This document shows, one piece after another, positions 26,408 to 35,500 of a stretch of DNA of 64,000 nucleotides. The number at the start of each line of letters is the position of its first letter. Position 1 is the stretch's first letter. The DNA is taken from positions 1-64,000 of the forward strand of contig JAMPFU010000002.1 in NCBI GenBank assembly GCA_023664385.1, in the 5' to 3' direction. The stretch comes from Clostridium sp. Its GTDB lineage: Bacteria; Bacillota; Clostridia; Lachnospirales; Lachnospiraceae. A program made the translations under genes and the position numbers. Below the pieces are notes generated by a model that worked only from the letters and a program-made list of their open reading frames with translations, was not told the origin of the DNA and ran no database searches.

Positions 26408-27391
26408 TTATAATCCAAGCTTTTCTATATAATCCATAAAAAGTCTTTTTATCTCTCCGTAATAGCCATCGCCCATTTTTTCTAATGCGGCTTTCTCAAT
26501 AAAGCCTCCCGCCATAGCTGCGTGTCCGCCGCCGCTTCCGACGCCCTCTAAGGCATTATATATCATCCTGCCTGCATCCACATCCTCACGCTCGCTTCTC
26601 ACAGAAAACTTAATTCCATTTTGATTTACGGAATAAACAACCGCAACGTCAACAACATCAAGGGAAAGCACAAAATCGGAAATGATGCCTACAAGGGCAT
26701 TTGGGCACTCAAACGGTATATATGTAAAGCCCACAAAATCGTATACCTCTATATTTTCTATGGCAGAGCCATACGCCTTAAGGTCCTGAAACTCAATTGT
26801 GGAATTATACATTTCATTCAGCTTTGTCCAGTCGGCAAACCTGAATAAAAATGAAATCATATCCATATCAAGCAATGTCGTTCCCCTTATCAGGTCATCC
26901 GTATCCATTTTTATGCCATATGCCAGCGCCGTTGCCGCATCAGATGACAAAGGCGTATCAGTAACATAGTAATACCATGCAATAATTGTTGCACAGGCTC
27001 CCACAATTCTGATGTCCTGATACTCATAGCTTTCCGTCTCCTCAAATATCGGATGATGGTCAACACATGCAATCTCATTGCCCGGAAGATCCGTCGTGTT
27101 GGCATTAGGCTTCTGACAATCAATATTTACAATGTAATCCTCACTCGTCATATCCGGAATATCATTGTAGGAATATATTTCAATTCCAAAAGCATCCATC
27201 ATTTTACGTGTGCTGAATCTGTCAATATTTCCCACATAGCATATGGTTGATTTTACACCGTAAAACTCAAGAAATTCCTGTAATCCAAATGCGCTTGCAA
27301 TCGCATCAGGGTCAGGGAAATTATGGGTCTGCAAAAAAACCCTGTGACCCTTGAGAAGCTCAACAAGCTCGCTCGGTTTGTTCTTTAACAT
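26408..27391 (-). CDS. DHH-family phosphoesterase (NrnA-like)
   Basis: DHH/DHHA1 phosphoesterase of 327 residues. The N-terminal metal site HNFPDPDAIASAFGL, the family signature DHHP and the C-terminal GSGGGHAAMAGG motif are intact. Relatives degrade nanoRNA, pAp or cyclic dinucleotide products such as pApA; which one applies here is not clear. It is directly upstream of a (p)ppGpp synthetase, which suggests a nucleotide-signalling pair, though this is only inference. Confidence 0.88.
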   Translation of the reverse strand: MLKNKPSELVELLKGHRVFLQTHNFPDPDAIASAFGLQEFLEFYGVKSTICYVGNIDRFSTRKMMDAFGIEIYSYNDIPDMTSEDYIVNIDCQKPNANTTDLPGNEIACVDHHPIFEETESYEYQDIRIVGACATIIAWYYYVTDTPLSSDAATALAYGIKMDTDDLIRGTTLLDMDMISFLFRFADWTKLNEMYNSTIEFQDLKAYGSAIENIEVYDFVGFTYIPFECPNALVGIISDFVLSLDVVDVAVVYSVNQNGIKFSVRSEREDVDAGRMIYNALEGVGSGGGHAAMAGGFIEKAALEKMGDGYYGEIKRLFMDYIEKLGL

Positions 27392-27414
27392 TTTATCCCC
27401 TCATTTTTGAATAA

Positions 27415-27552
27415 TCAGCATCTGCACAAAAGTACATATGCTCCTAAAAGTAAAACTATAATAAGCAAAAACTCTCCAAATCCACTCACAAAGTATGATA
27501 CAAGCATGCCTAGCGCCATAAACAGCATGCCGTAACCAAACAAAGCCTTCAT
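27415..27552 (-). CDS. 45-residue hydrophobic membrane protein
   Basis: A short gene in the gap between the DHH gene and gerW. It starts MKALFGYGMLFMALGMLVSY and ends YVLLCRC, with two hydrophobic helices around a short GFGEF turn. A GGTGG site lies 5 nt upstream of the ATG at 27552; the TGA is at 27415-27417. Codon use looks like its neighbours. No family is recognised. Small double-spanning membrane proteins are common near sporulation genes, but no function is implied by the sequence. Confidence 0.7.
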   Translation of the reverse strand: MKALFGYGMLFMALGMLVSYFVSGFGEFLLIIVLLLGAYVLLCRC

Positions 27553-27626
27553 AAACACCACCCGATACACACACTATACTTCAATTATATGCATCAGGTG
27601 CGTTCCTATATGATATAGGTTTTGTA

Positions 27627-27703
27627 GTCTGTCATAAGGCATCCTATGGCTTCGCGGGTCTGTCATAAGGTATCCTCCCACTTCGTGGGTCCCTCCTTAT
27701 GAC
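27627..27703 (-). terminator. Tandem 31-nt repeat forming the gerW terminator
   Basis: Two adjacent 31-nt units (27627-27657 and 27658-27688, about 80% identical, each starting GTCTGTCATAAGG) are followed by one CCTTATGAC (27695-27703). On the minus strand the CCTTATGAC complement, which contains the gerW stop codon, can pair with either unit, and an inner hairpin (CCCAC/GTGGG) forms in one. This gives two alternative stems for one terminator. No clear T-run follows. Confidence 0.55.
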
Positions 27704-28107
27704 ATATACTCATCCTTTGCAATATCGCTGATTGCCTCCTCTATGGCTGCCTCCTGGTCATCTATCTCTCCCTTTTTCACGAGAGAGGTAATCTTATCCA
27801 TAATCTCAGGAATCATATCCATAATCTTTGATACCGTATCTGTATTTTTTACGCTTATCATCTTCGCACGTCCGTTTTGTATGACAAGAACGGCTGACGG
27901 TGACATTTTTCCACCCATGCCGCCTCCTGCTGAATTTTTGTTGCCCTCCTTTGTAAATGCGCCTGCCGCAACTCCAAAATTTACGTCCACAAGGGGAAGT
28001 ATAATCGTATCCCCTATTTTTGTAGGCTCACCCACAACGGTTTTTGTGCTTAAAAACGCATCCATTCCCTTAAACAATGAACCTACCGTCTGATTAAAAT
28101 CTGCCAT
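27697..28107 (-). CDS. gerW: Spore protein GerW (YtfJ family)
   Basis: YtfJ/GerW family spore protein, needed in Bacillus for lysozyme-responsive germination. The 136-residue product has the family motifs GDTIILPLVDVNFGVAAGA and a glycine-rich GGGMGGKMSPSAVLVIQNG, followed by a helical C-terminus. The ATG at 28107 follows GGAGGA; an upstream in-frame ATG overlaps the DUF2953 gene and has no site. The ytfI (DUF2953)-ytfJ pairing is also found in Bacillus, which supports both calls. Confidence 0.92.
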   Translation of the reverse strand: MADFNQTVGSLFKGMDAFLSTKTVVGEPTKIGDTIILPLVDVNFGVAAGAFTKEGNKNSAGGGMGGKMSPSAVLVIQNGRAKMISVKNTDTVSKIMDMIPEIMDKITSLVKKGEIDDQEAAIEEAISDIAKDEYMS

Positions 28108-28124
28108 TTTTATTCCTCCTGTTA

Positions 28125-29072
28125 TTATATTTTTCTTGCCATTTTTATTGTTTTCCACAAATGGAGCTTAAATGCAGGCCTTATAATATATCCGAGCTGC
28201 AATCTGCCCCTTATGCTTAGTTCTCCTTCCAAAACCTTATTATAAAAATCAGGCTCCGGAAAGAAGTCTTTATGATACATAAACGGGAGTAAGCTTAAAT
28301 ATCCCGTTATCTGCCCGGTGGTCGCAGGCTCGTCAAAGCCGTATCTCACATGTCCCTTTATTTTTCTCGGTCCGATGTGTTTTATCAACTGCGGAAAATA
28401 TTTTTTCAGGTAGTTGCGGGTTTTTACTGTACAATTCATTTTCCAAAACTTCTTAACTCTTGCATATTTTGTTTTGACTGTTTCTATTTTTCCATTTACC
28501 GCATCTAATTTAGTTTTCCCTGAATTTAATTTGTTAGACGGCTTTATCTTTTTTTCCATGCCCTCCTGTACGGTTTTTGCCATATCCACGATGCCATCTG
28601 TAACCGTATTCTCTTGTGTTTTTTCCGCATTTATATTCGCTGTTTCTCTTATGCCTTCTATTTCTTTTATATGCCCTGCTTCTTTTCCATCTCCAGCTTC
28701 TTTTATATCTGCTGTTTCTTTTATATCCTCTGCCTCTGTTATATCCTCCTGTAATGGTTCGTCCTGCTTCTTAATCTTTTTCGGCTTAGATTTTTTTGTC
28801 CTTACCTTTTCAGTGTTTTTTCCTCCAAGTCTGATACCGAGAACCTTAATTGCCGTATCAAGCTTCTTTGTTCCCTTGTCAAATTTTACCTTGACCGAAA
28901 CAATCAGAAACCTTACCCTTGCGGCAACCGTCATATTGTCGTCATACATGACAGCGTCCGCACTGTAGTGAACCGGCGCAAGAAGCACAAGCATCAAAAG
29001 CAAAAGCACAAGTGCCAGCAGCCCCAAAAAAATCCACAATATAATTTGTAAAATAAGCAACAAAATATGCAT
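28125..29072 (-). CDS. DUF2953 membrane protein (YtfI-like)
   Basis: An N-terminal membrane helix (residues 3-32) leads into the DUF2953 beginning (APVHYSADAVMYDDNMTVAARV), and the C-terminal half (about 195-315) carries the rest with GHVRYGFDEPATTGQITGYL. Between them, residues 110-151 are seven degenerate hexapeptide repeats (consensus DIKEAG/DIKETA), visible in DNA as an 18-nt period at about 28620-28745. Known from Bacillus as YtfI, next to ytfJ; function unknown. It is 18 nt upstream of gerW. Confidence 0.85.
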   Translation of the reverse strand: MHILLLILQIILWIFLGLLALVLLLLMLVLLAPVHYSADAVMYDDNMTVAARVRFLIVSVKVKFDKGTKKLDTAIKVLGIRLGGKNTEKVRTKKSKPKKIKKQDEPLQEDITEAEDIKETADIKEAGDGKEAGHIKEIEGIRETANINAEKTQENTVTDGIVDMAKTVQEGMEKKIKPSNKLNSGKTKLDAVNGKIETVKTKYARVKKFWKMNCTVKTRNYLKKYFPQLIKHIGPRKIKGHVRYGFDEPATTGQITGYLSLLPFMYHKDFFPEPDFYNKVLEGELSIRGRLQLGYIIRPAFKLHLWKTIKMARKI

Positions 29073-29081
29073 ACATTCTCC

Positions 29082-29399
29082 CTACATTCCAAAAAAGCCT
29101 TTTATGTCAAAATCCATATCTGAATCATAAATATCCTGTATCATATTGACGACAAGCTCCATCGCCCCATCCTTATTAGAGGCAATCCCCAAAACTACGA
29201 TGTCATTCCAAAAGGAGCTGTAGCAGGAGGAAAGCAGATGCTCATAGCTGTAAATCTCCATAAGTCCGTCATCTGTCAAAAAAGGATAAACAATCAGGTG
29301 GGTGCCCTTATGCTTTTTATTTATCTTGATTTTGCCTTTTACCTTATTCAGCTTTTTATCTTTATACCCATATGTATAAGGAGCGCTCACCAGCTTCAT
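29082..29399 (-). CDS. Uncharacterised 105-residue protein
   Basis: No family recognised. The product starts with a basic beta-rich part (KKLNKVKGKIKINKKHKGTH) and continues with SSFWNDIVVLGIASNKDGAMELVVNMI, ending in an acidic DSDMDFDIKGFFGM. No membrane helix or signal peptide is seen. It is encoded 4 nt after the next gene upstream and 9 nt before the DUF2953 gene, so it belongs to the same transcript and may work in the same spore-related setting. Confidence 0.75.
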   Translation of the reverse strand: MKLVSAPYTYGYKDKKLNKVKGKIKINKKHKGTHLIVYPFLTDDGLMEIYSYEHLLSSCYSSFWNDIVVLGIASNKDGAMELVVNMIQDIYDSDMDFDIKGFFGM

Positions 29400-29403
29400 C
29401 TAA

Positions 29404-30810
29404 TCACTCTTTCTCCATTAATTCACACAAAAGCTTATTACATGCTGTAAGCTCGCTTTTATCACTGCAACCGCAAAGTACATAATCCAAATAATCCTTT
29501 ATCTCCTGCTGCGTATTAAAGAAAATAGGCATTGCCGAAAAAAGCTTACTCATAATACTCCGATTTACAAGCATCTGATTTTGGGAAAAGCATGCGGCAA
29601 ATTCTTCCGTAAGACTTTTTCTTATAGAAGCAATCTCCTCCATATCTGCATCTTCCATTTCCTGTGCCCCATCAGGCTCAAGGCTTGCAAAAAGGCTTGT
29701 TGAAACCAGCTTTTGCAAAATTTTTATTTTATCTGACCGCGCCTTAAGTCCCAATTCATCTATTTTTTCGGCTTTCGCAGTAAGTATATCCTCTGCCGCA
29801 GCTTCATAAAGCATCAGGCTTTCATAAATATCCTCCTGAACGCCCTCAATGCTTACAAAATAATCCATGACCCTCTCGTCAATATTACCAGCTTCCCCAT
29901 CAGCAATACAGGCGGATATTATATTTAGCGCCGCCTTATATGCAGGCTTTTCAAGGTTCTTATCCTTCCTGTCGTCCGTAAGCAAAACAGCATAACTATC
30001 GTTTACAATTTCCTGAAGGAGAATGTACATGGTTGATTCAGCCTCAATAAATTCTGCCGCCACGGAAAGCCTGTCCGTAAGCAGATCATAGGTATCAGCC
30101 GTCATATTTTTATAATCTGCACCTCTTAACAGCTCATAGGTTTCATACAGGTCAGGATAAAGGCCCGAAAAGCCTGACGGCTTAACAAGCAGCGCCGTTT
30201 TTCTAAGCATATCCACAAAATCCCTGAGAGCCCTTTTATCGCCGCCCTTATATATTTCAAGCGTGTTTGTCACAACGTCATAAAATTTGTTTTTTGTCAT
30301 CCGGACCGGAAGCTGCGACATGACAAGCTGTAGCTTACTGTTTACGACCACGGCATCATTTTCCGAAAAAATATAGTTAAATACCTTTGCGGAAAGCTGC
30401 TCCGGTGAAAGTCCTTCATTGACCGTTCCCTTTATGCCTGCCTCAAGCCTGTTTAAAATATATTCGTATACCTCATATCCATCCGTAAAGGAGGTAAGCA
30501 CCTCCATTCTCTGTTCTATCTCATTTCTGATTTTGCTGACGGTTTCAAGCATTTCCTCCGAAGCCTTGCCATTTTCGGCAACCCATTTGCCAAGAATACC
30601 GCTTAAGGTTATGAAATATTCCTTTGCCGCATCACCTGCTTTCCTATTTTCAGCCACCATCTCCCGCATGGTATAATAGTTCATGGAAAGCTTGACTGCC
30701 GAATAATAGTTATACTGCTGCTGTATGCTATCCATAAAAAGGCATAAATTTTTATCTAAATCCTTATCCCTTTGTATGTCGCCAATCAGCTTTTTTATAT
30801 CACCCTTCAT
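29404..30810 (-). CDS. Uncharacterised 468-residue helical protein
   Basis: No family recognised. The product is predicted to be almost wholly alpha-helical, acidic and soluble: no signal peptide and no convincing membrane segment. It begins MKGDIKKLIGDIQRDKDLD and ends CNKLLCELMEKE, with many Leu/Glu/Lys/Tyr-rich stretches. It is tightly packed between a rhomboid-like gene (19 nt) and a small unknown gene (4 nt). Codon use resembles the neighbours, so nothing suggests recent transfer. Confidence 0.8.
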   Translation of the reverse strand: MKGDIKKLIGDIQRDKDLDKNLCLFMDSIQQQYNYYSAVKLSMNYYTMREMVAENRKAGDAAKEYFITLSGILGKWVAENGKASEEMLETVSKIRNEIEQRMEVLTSFTDGYEVYEYILNRLEAGIKGTVNEGLSPEQLSAKVFNYIFSENDAVVVNSKLQLVMSQLPVRMTKNKFYDVVTNTLEIYKGGDKRALRDFVDMLRKTALLVKPSGFSGLYPDLYETYELLRGADYKNMTADTYDLLTDRLSVAAEFIEAESTMYILLQEIVNDSYAVLLTDDRKDKNLEKPAYKAALNIISACIADGEAGNIDERVMDYFVSIEGVQEDIYESLMLYEAAAEDILTAKAEKIDELGLKARSDKIKILQKLVSTSLFASLEPDGAQEMEDADMEEIASIRKSLTEEFAACFSQNQMLVNRSIMSKLFSAMPIFFNTQQEIKDYLDYVLCGCSDKSELTACNKLLCELMEKE

Positions 30811-30829
30811 TTCATACTCCTATCATACG

Positions 30830-31750
30830 TTATTTTACATGCTCATGGGTAAATAAATGCTCACTGCAATACTCATAATTACCCTTACATTTTGAGCAGA
30901 ACCTAAATTCAAGCATATCGTCGTCCTTCTCGGTTTTTCCACAAATGGCGCACTTATGTCTTGTCACGCCCTCAGGCACCGTAATTCTTTCAACCGTAGC
31001 CCCGCTTGTTTTTTCTCTTTGCCTACCCTTATCCCTATCTGAGGATTTTCTTTTGATATAGGCAGACAGCGGTTTTCTCCTGATTGTATACCGCTTTGAT
31101 ATATAATAGAAAATAACACAGTTTAACACGCTTGCAACAATTGCCACCCGACATACAATATTATCTAATTTCACAAAATAATACAAAAGCCATATTACAT
31201 CCGCAAATGCAAGCCAAGTTGTTTTAACCGGAATGAGAAAATTAAGCATGACAAAGGAATTGGAATTTACAAGGGCATAGCCCAAAAATATGCTTATTGT
31301 CATAAAATACGTCAGATAAAAACCTGCAATTTCCCCGCCCATAAATGCAATAAACCCTGCGGTATCATTAATTGTAAAGTAACATATGGCGCTTGTTACG
31401 GTTATTCCTACAGTCGTAAAAAACAGCCCGCTAAAAATATATAAATTATACATAAAGGTTCCGATGGACAGCTCAATGGAGCGTCCTATGGAATAATAGA
31501 AAAACAGCATGACGAGCGTAAATATATCAAACTCACCCGGCATGGTAAAAATCCATGTAAAAATTCTCCAAAACTGATGCTCCACAAATATTTCATATGG
31601 GGAAAATATAAGCATCACATATACATTTGGAAAGAAAAATGCCAAAAAATAGGACAACGCAAATATAATAACAATCCACAAGGATAAATTATTGATTGCA
31701 TATTTCCCATATTTTGCTTCAAGCTTGTACAAAAATTTCAATGGTCCCAT
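30830..31750 (-). CDS. Rhomboid-like membrane protein with C-terminal zinc ribbon
   Basis: A 306-residue protein with about six membrane helices and a first loop reading VEHQFWRIFTWIFTMPG, which resembles rhomboid/Derlin folds. The catalytic GxSG/His pair of active rhomboid proteases is not visible, so it is more likely a pseudoprotease. The C-terminal soluble tail holds a Cys/His cluster (HKCAICGK...FCSKCKGNYEYCSEH), probably a zinc ribbon. Substrate and role unknown. It starts 20 nt upstream of the helical unknown gene. Confidence 0.7.
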   Translation of the reverse strand: MGPLKFLYKLEAKYGKYAINNLSLWIVIIFALSYFLAFFFPNVYVMLIFSPYEIFVEHQFWRIFTWIFTMPGEFDIFTLVMLFFYYSIGRSIELSIGTFMYNLYIFSGLFFTTVGITVTSAICYFTINDTAGFIAFMGGEIAGFYLTYFMTISIFLGYALVNSNSFVMLNFLIPVKTTWLAFADVIWLLYYFVKLDNIVCRVAIVASVLNCVIFYYISKRYTIRRKPLSAYIKRKSSDRDKGRQREKTSGATVERITVPEGVTRHKCAICGKTEKDDDMLEFRFCSKCKGNYEYCSEHLFTHEHVK

Positions 31751-31768
31751 TTCCTTTTACTTAAAAAT

Positions 31769-31802
31769 TGTGACATAGTGATGCCTATGCCACTATGTCA
31801 CA
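31769..31802 (-). terminator. Terminator after the LysM gene
   Basis: TGTGACATAGTG (31769-31780) pairs perfectly with CACTATGTCACA (31791-31802), giving a 12-bp stem and 10-nt loop. On the minus strand it is followed by ATTTTT. It lies 67 nt beyond the LysM gene stop and upstream of the rhomboid-like gene. Confidence 0.85.
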
Positions 31803-31868
31803 TTATATAATATACAGCCGTAAAAAACAAGAACAATCGCTGTTTACATACCATAATACAAATTATAA

Positions 31869-32198
31869 TTAATTGCCCGGTATTCTGATAATCGTTCCAA
31901 GCGGTACGCTTATCTCATAAAGCTCCCTGTTATATCTCATAAGCTCCCCAATATCGGTGTCAAGCTCCTCAATAAGAGAGCCTAATGTCTCGCCGACCCT
32001 TGCAGTATAATACCTTCTGTTTTCCTCGGAAGCGTTTGTAGGAACACAAATTTCATCCCCCACCTGAAGGTTATATACATTCACATATGGATTTTCCTTG
32101 AGTACATCAATGAGCCTCACGCCATAATACTTAGAAATCTTATAAAGGGTATCGCCTGCAACAACCTGATGCACAATACCCTTGCAGCCATCTTCCAT
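31869..32198 (-). CDS. LysM-domain protein
   Basis: A 109-residue protein with two LysM-like units: the first (about residues 8-53) reads HQVVAGDTLYKISKYYGVRL and continues to LQVGDEICVPT, the second (about 62-105) YTARVGETLGSLIEELDTD. LysM domains bind peptidoglycan. There is no signal peptide, so it may act inside the cell or forespore, or be spore-associated like other small clostridial LysM proteins. The start at 32198 has a weak GGGG site; a possible TATAAT lies 17 nt upstream (32215-32220), with no good -35 box. Confidence 0.82.
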   Translation of the reverse strand: MEDGCKGIVHQVVAGDTLYKISKYYGVRLIDVLKENPYVNVYNLQVGDEICVPTNASEENRRYYTARVGETLGSLIEELDTDIGELMRYNRELYEISVPLGTIIRIPGN

Positions 32199-32262
32199 AT
32201 TTTTCCCCTTTTTGATTATACTATTCAGCAAAACAAATGTCGTGTACACCAACTTTTAACTG

Positions 32263-32291
32263 TTGTATTTTATTTTTCTTTCTTATATAAT
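32263..32291 (+). promoter_or_regulatory. Promoter of the activase gene
   Basis: TTGTAT (32263-32268) and TATAAT (32286-32291) are 17 nt apart on the plus strand. If used, the transcript would start near 32298 and carry a leader of about 260 nt that contains the whole structured repeat B. No better promoter is seen between the repeat and the start codon. Confidence 0.65.
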
Positions 32292-32315
32292 GTCTTTGTC
32301 GAATTATGAATATAT

Positions 32316-32512
32316 GAGCAAAACGCATGATTTCAACAGCCTAGTTGTACAATATAGACAATATCACAAGCAAGGTATTGTGGAGCCGTCGGTACTTAGG
32401 TGACGTATTTTGTCGCCTTATGTACCGTTACGTGCGACACATAGCAAAAGCGTGCCCTGTTGTGATATGTCTATATTGTACAACGGATGTCTGCAAAAAC
32501 CGGGTTTTGCTC
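32316..32512 (-). repeat. Structured intergenic repeat, copy B (nested hairpin)
   Basis: Arms 32344-32369 and 32460-32484 pair over 25 bp with one bulged base, and an outer 9-bp stem pairs GAGCAAAAC (32316-32324) with GTTTTGCTC (32504-32512). The core shares GGAGCCGTCGGTACTTAG and GTACCGTTACGTGCGAC with copy A, while the arms differ completely from A. The element lies between divergent genes, so it is not a terminator for either of them. Orientation given for the strand reading CAGGGCACGCTT. Confidence 0.8.
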
Positions 32513-32559
32513 TTGGCTGTTTATCATTTTTAAGGAGGGCGGCTTAAGCCGTAAATAAC

Positions 32560-35500
32560 ATGAAACGATTAGGAATTGACATTGGCTCCACCACAGTAAA
32601 GGTAGCCGTGATAGACGAGGAACATACGATTCTGTTTTCAGAATACAAAAGACATTTTGCAAATATAAAGGAAACGCTCAAGGAGCTTGTTGATAATGCG
32701 TCAGCAAAGCTTGGAGCGATAAAGGTTGCACCTACAATCACAGGCTCAGGCGGTCTTGCCCTTGCCGAGGTTATCGGCATTCCCTTTGAGCAGGAGGTTA
32801 TATGCGTCTCCGAGGCACTTACGGACTATGCACCGCAAACTGACGTTGCAATAGAGCTTGGCGGCGAGGATGCAAAAATCATATATTTTACAAACGGTGT
32901 AGAACAGCGTATGAACGGTGTATGCGCAGGAGGTACAGGCTCATTTATCGACCAGATGGCGACTTTGCTTCAGACGGATGCGTCAGGACTAAATACATAT
33001 GCAAAGGATTACGATACCATATATCCCATTGCTGCAAGATGCGGCGTGTTTGCCAAAACCGATATTCAGCCGCTGATTAATGAGGGTGCCACAAAGCCAA
33101 ATCTTGCCGCCTCCATTTTTCAGGCTGTCGTAAATCAGACAATCAGTGGTCTTGCCTGTGGCAAGCCAATTAAGGGCAATGTTGCGTTTTTGGGAGGTCC
33201 CTTACACTTTCTTGACCAGCTTAAGGAGGCATTTATCAGAACCTTAAGCCTTACTGACGAGCATATTATCGCACCCGCCCACTCCCATCTTTTTGCGGCT
33301 GTAGGCGCTGCATTAAATGCGAAGGAGGAGGTAACCTATACCCTTTCTGACATAAGCGAGAAGCTTTCCGAGGATTTAAAAATTGCCGTTGATGTCGACA
33401 GGCTTGCCCCACTTTTTAAATCACAGAAGGATTATGATAATTTCATTGAAAAGCAGAGCAAATATAAGGTGACAAGAGGCGACCTTGCATCCTATAAGGG
33501 AAACTGCTATCTCGGTGTAGATGCAGGCTCAACCACAACAAAGGTTGCCCTCGTTGCCGAGGACGGTTCTCTGTTATACGATTTTTACAGCAGCAACAAC
33601 GGAAGCCCGTTAAAGACGACAATACGGGCACTGAAGGAAATATACTCCATTCTTCCTGAAGGGGTTACGATTGCGGCAGGCTGCTCCACAGGCTACGGAG
33701 AAGCCCTGATTAAGTCTGCCCTTATGTTAGAATATGGCGAGGTTGAAACAATCGCCCACTACACTGCCGCCGCCTTCTTTAACCCGGATGTCGACTGCAT
33801 CCTTGACATAGGCGGTCAGGACATGAAATGTATAAAAATAAAAAATGAGGTTGTGGACAATGTCATGCTGAATGAGGCATGCTCCTCAGGCTGTGGTTCC
33901 TTTATTGAAACCTTTGCAAAATCATTAAACTATGATATTAAGGACTTCGCAAAAATTGCGCTTTTTGCAGAAAGTCCCATTGACCTTGGCTCCAGATGTA
34001 CGGTTTTCATGAACTCAAAGGTAAAGCAGGCACAAAAGGAGGGTGCGTCCGTTGCAGACATTTCGGCAGGACTTGCCTACTCCGTTATTAAAAATGCGCT
34101 TCTAAAGGTTATCAAGCTTACAGACCCAAAGTCCTTGGGCGAAAATATCGTTGTTCAGGGTGGTACATTTTATAATGATGCCGTTCTTCGAAGCTTTGAG
34201 CTTATATCGGGACGTGAGGCAATCAGACCTGACATTGCAGGTATTATGGGTGCATTTGGTGCGGCACTGATTGCAAGGAACAACTATGAGGCAGGTCACG
34301 AGACAACAATGCTAAACAGGGAGCAGCTTGAAGCGCTTACCTATGAGACACGTATGTCACGCTGTAAGGGCTGTACAAACAACTGCCTGCTTACCATAAA
34401 CAAATTCTCAGGCGGCAGACAGTTTATATCAGGAAACAGATGTGAGCGTGGACTTGGACTTAAGAAAAATGCGAATCATGTTCCAAATTTATTTGAATAT
34501 AAATTTAACCGCTTGTTTGATTACGAGCCGCTTTCGGAGGGCGAGGCAGCAAGGGGCACAATCGGCGTACCAAGAGTGCTTAATATGTATGAAAACTATC
34601 CATTTTGGTTTACGTTTTTGACAAAGCTTGGATACAGGGTGCTTCTCTCCCCGAAATCCTCAAGGGATATTTATACCCTCGGCATTGAATCCATACCGAG
34701 CGAATCAGAGTGCTACCCTGCAAAAATATCACACGGACATGTTATGTGGCTTCTGAAGCAGGGAATTAAGACCATATTCTATCCTTGTATTCCCTACGAG
34801 CAAAATGAGGCTCCTGACGCAAACAACCACTACAACTGCCCGATTGTAACCTCCTATGCAGAAAATATTAAAAACAACATGGAGGAAATTTCTGCTCCTG
34901 ACATAACCTACATAAGACCTTTCCTTGCCCTTGACAACAAGGAGGCGTTAAAGGAGCGACTTCACAGAGAATTTAAAAAATATACAGACGTAACGCCTGA
35001 AGAAATATCGGAGGCTGTTGACGCCGCATATTTTGAGGACGCCAAGGTGAAGCATGACATACAGCAAAAGGGCGAGGAAACCATAAAATACCTCGTAGCA
35101 AATGATAAGCTTGGCATTGTCCTTGCAGGCAGGCCATATCACCTTGACCCTGAAATTAACCACGGACTGCCTGAGCTTATCAATTCCTTTGATATTGCCG
35201 TTCTTACAGAGGATTCCATTGCGCATCTTGCCGAGGTGGAGCGTCCGCTTATCGTTTCTGACCAATGGATGTACCACTCAAGGCTTTACAGGGCTGCAAA
35301 TTATGTAAAGAGAAGCCGTGTGCTTGAGCTGATACAGTTAAATTCCTTTGGCTGTGGTCTTGATGCAGTGACGACAGACTGCGTAAACGATATCCTGACA
35401 AATTCAGGCAAAATATATACTGTCCTTAAAATTGATGAGGTCAGCAATCTCGGTGCGGCAAGAATCAGAATCCGCTCACTCATAAGCGCCGTCAACGTAA

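Noticed and set aside
27627-27688. Tandem repeat considered as a CRISPR remnant
   Set aside because: Only two units, directly adjacent with no spacers, and no cas genes; the arms form a terminator with the gerW end.
32316-32512. Structured element B considered as a terminator, T-box or tRNA-like RNA
   Set aside because: It lies between divergent genes with no T-run, lacks a T-box TGGNACC-type motif and does not fold as a cloverleaf with a CCA end.
32544-32780. Minus-strand open frame over the activase start
   Set aside because: It overlaps the N-terminal ASKHA motif of the activase and shows only the antisense pattern; no ribosome site.
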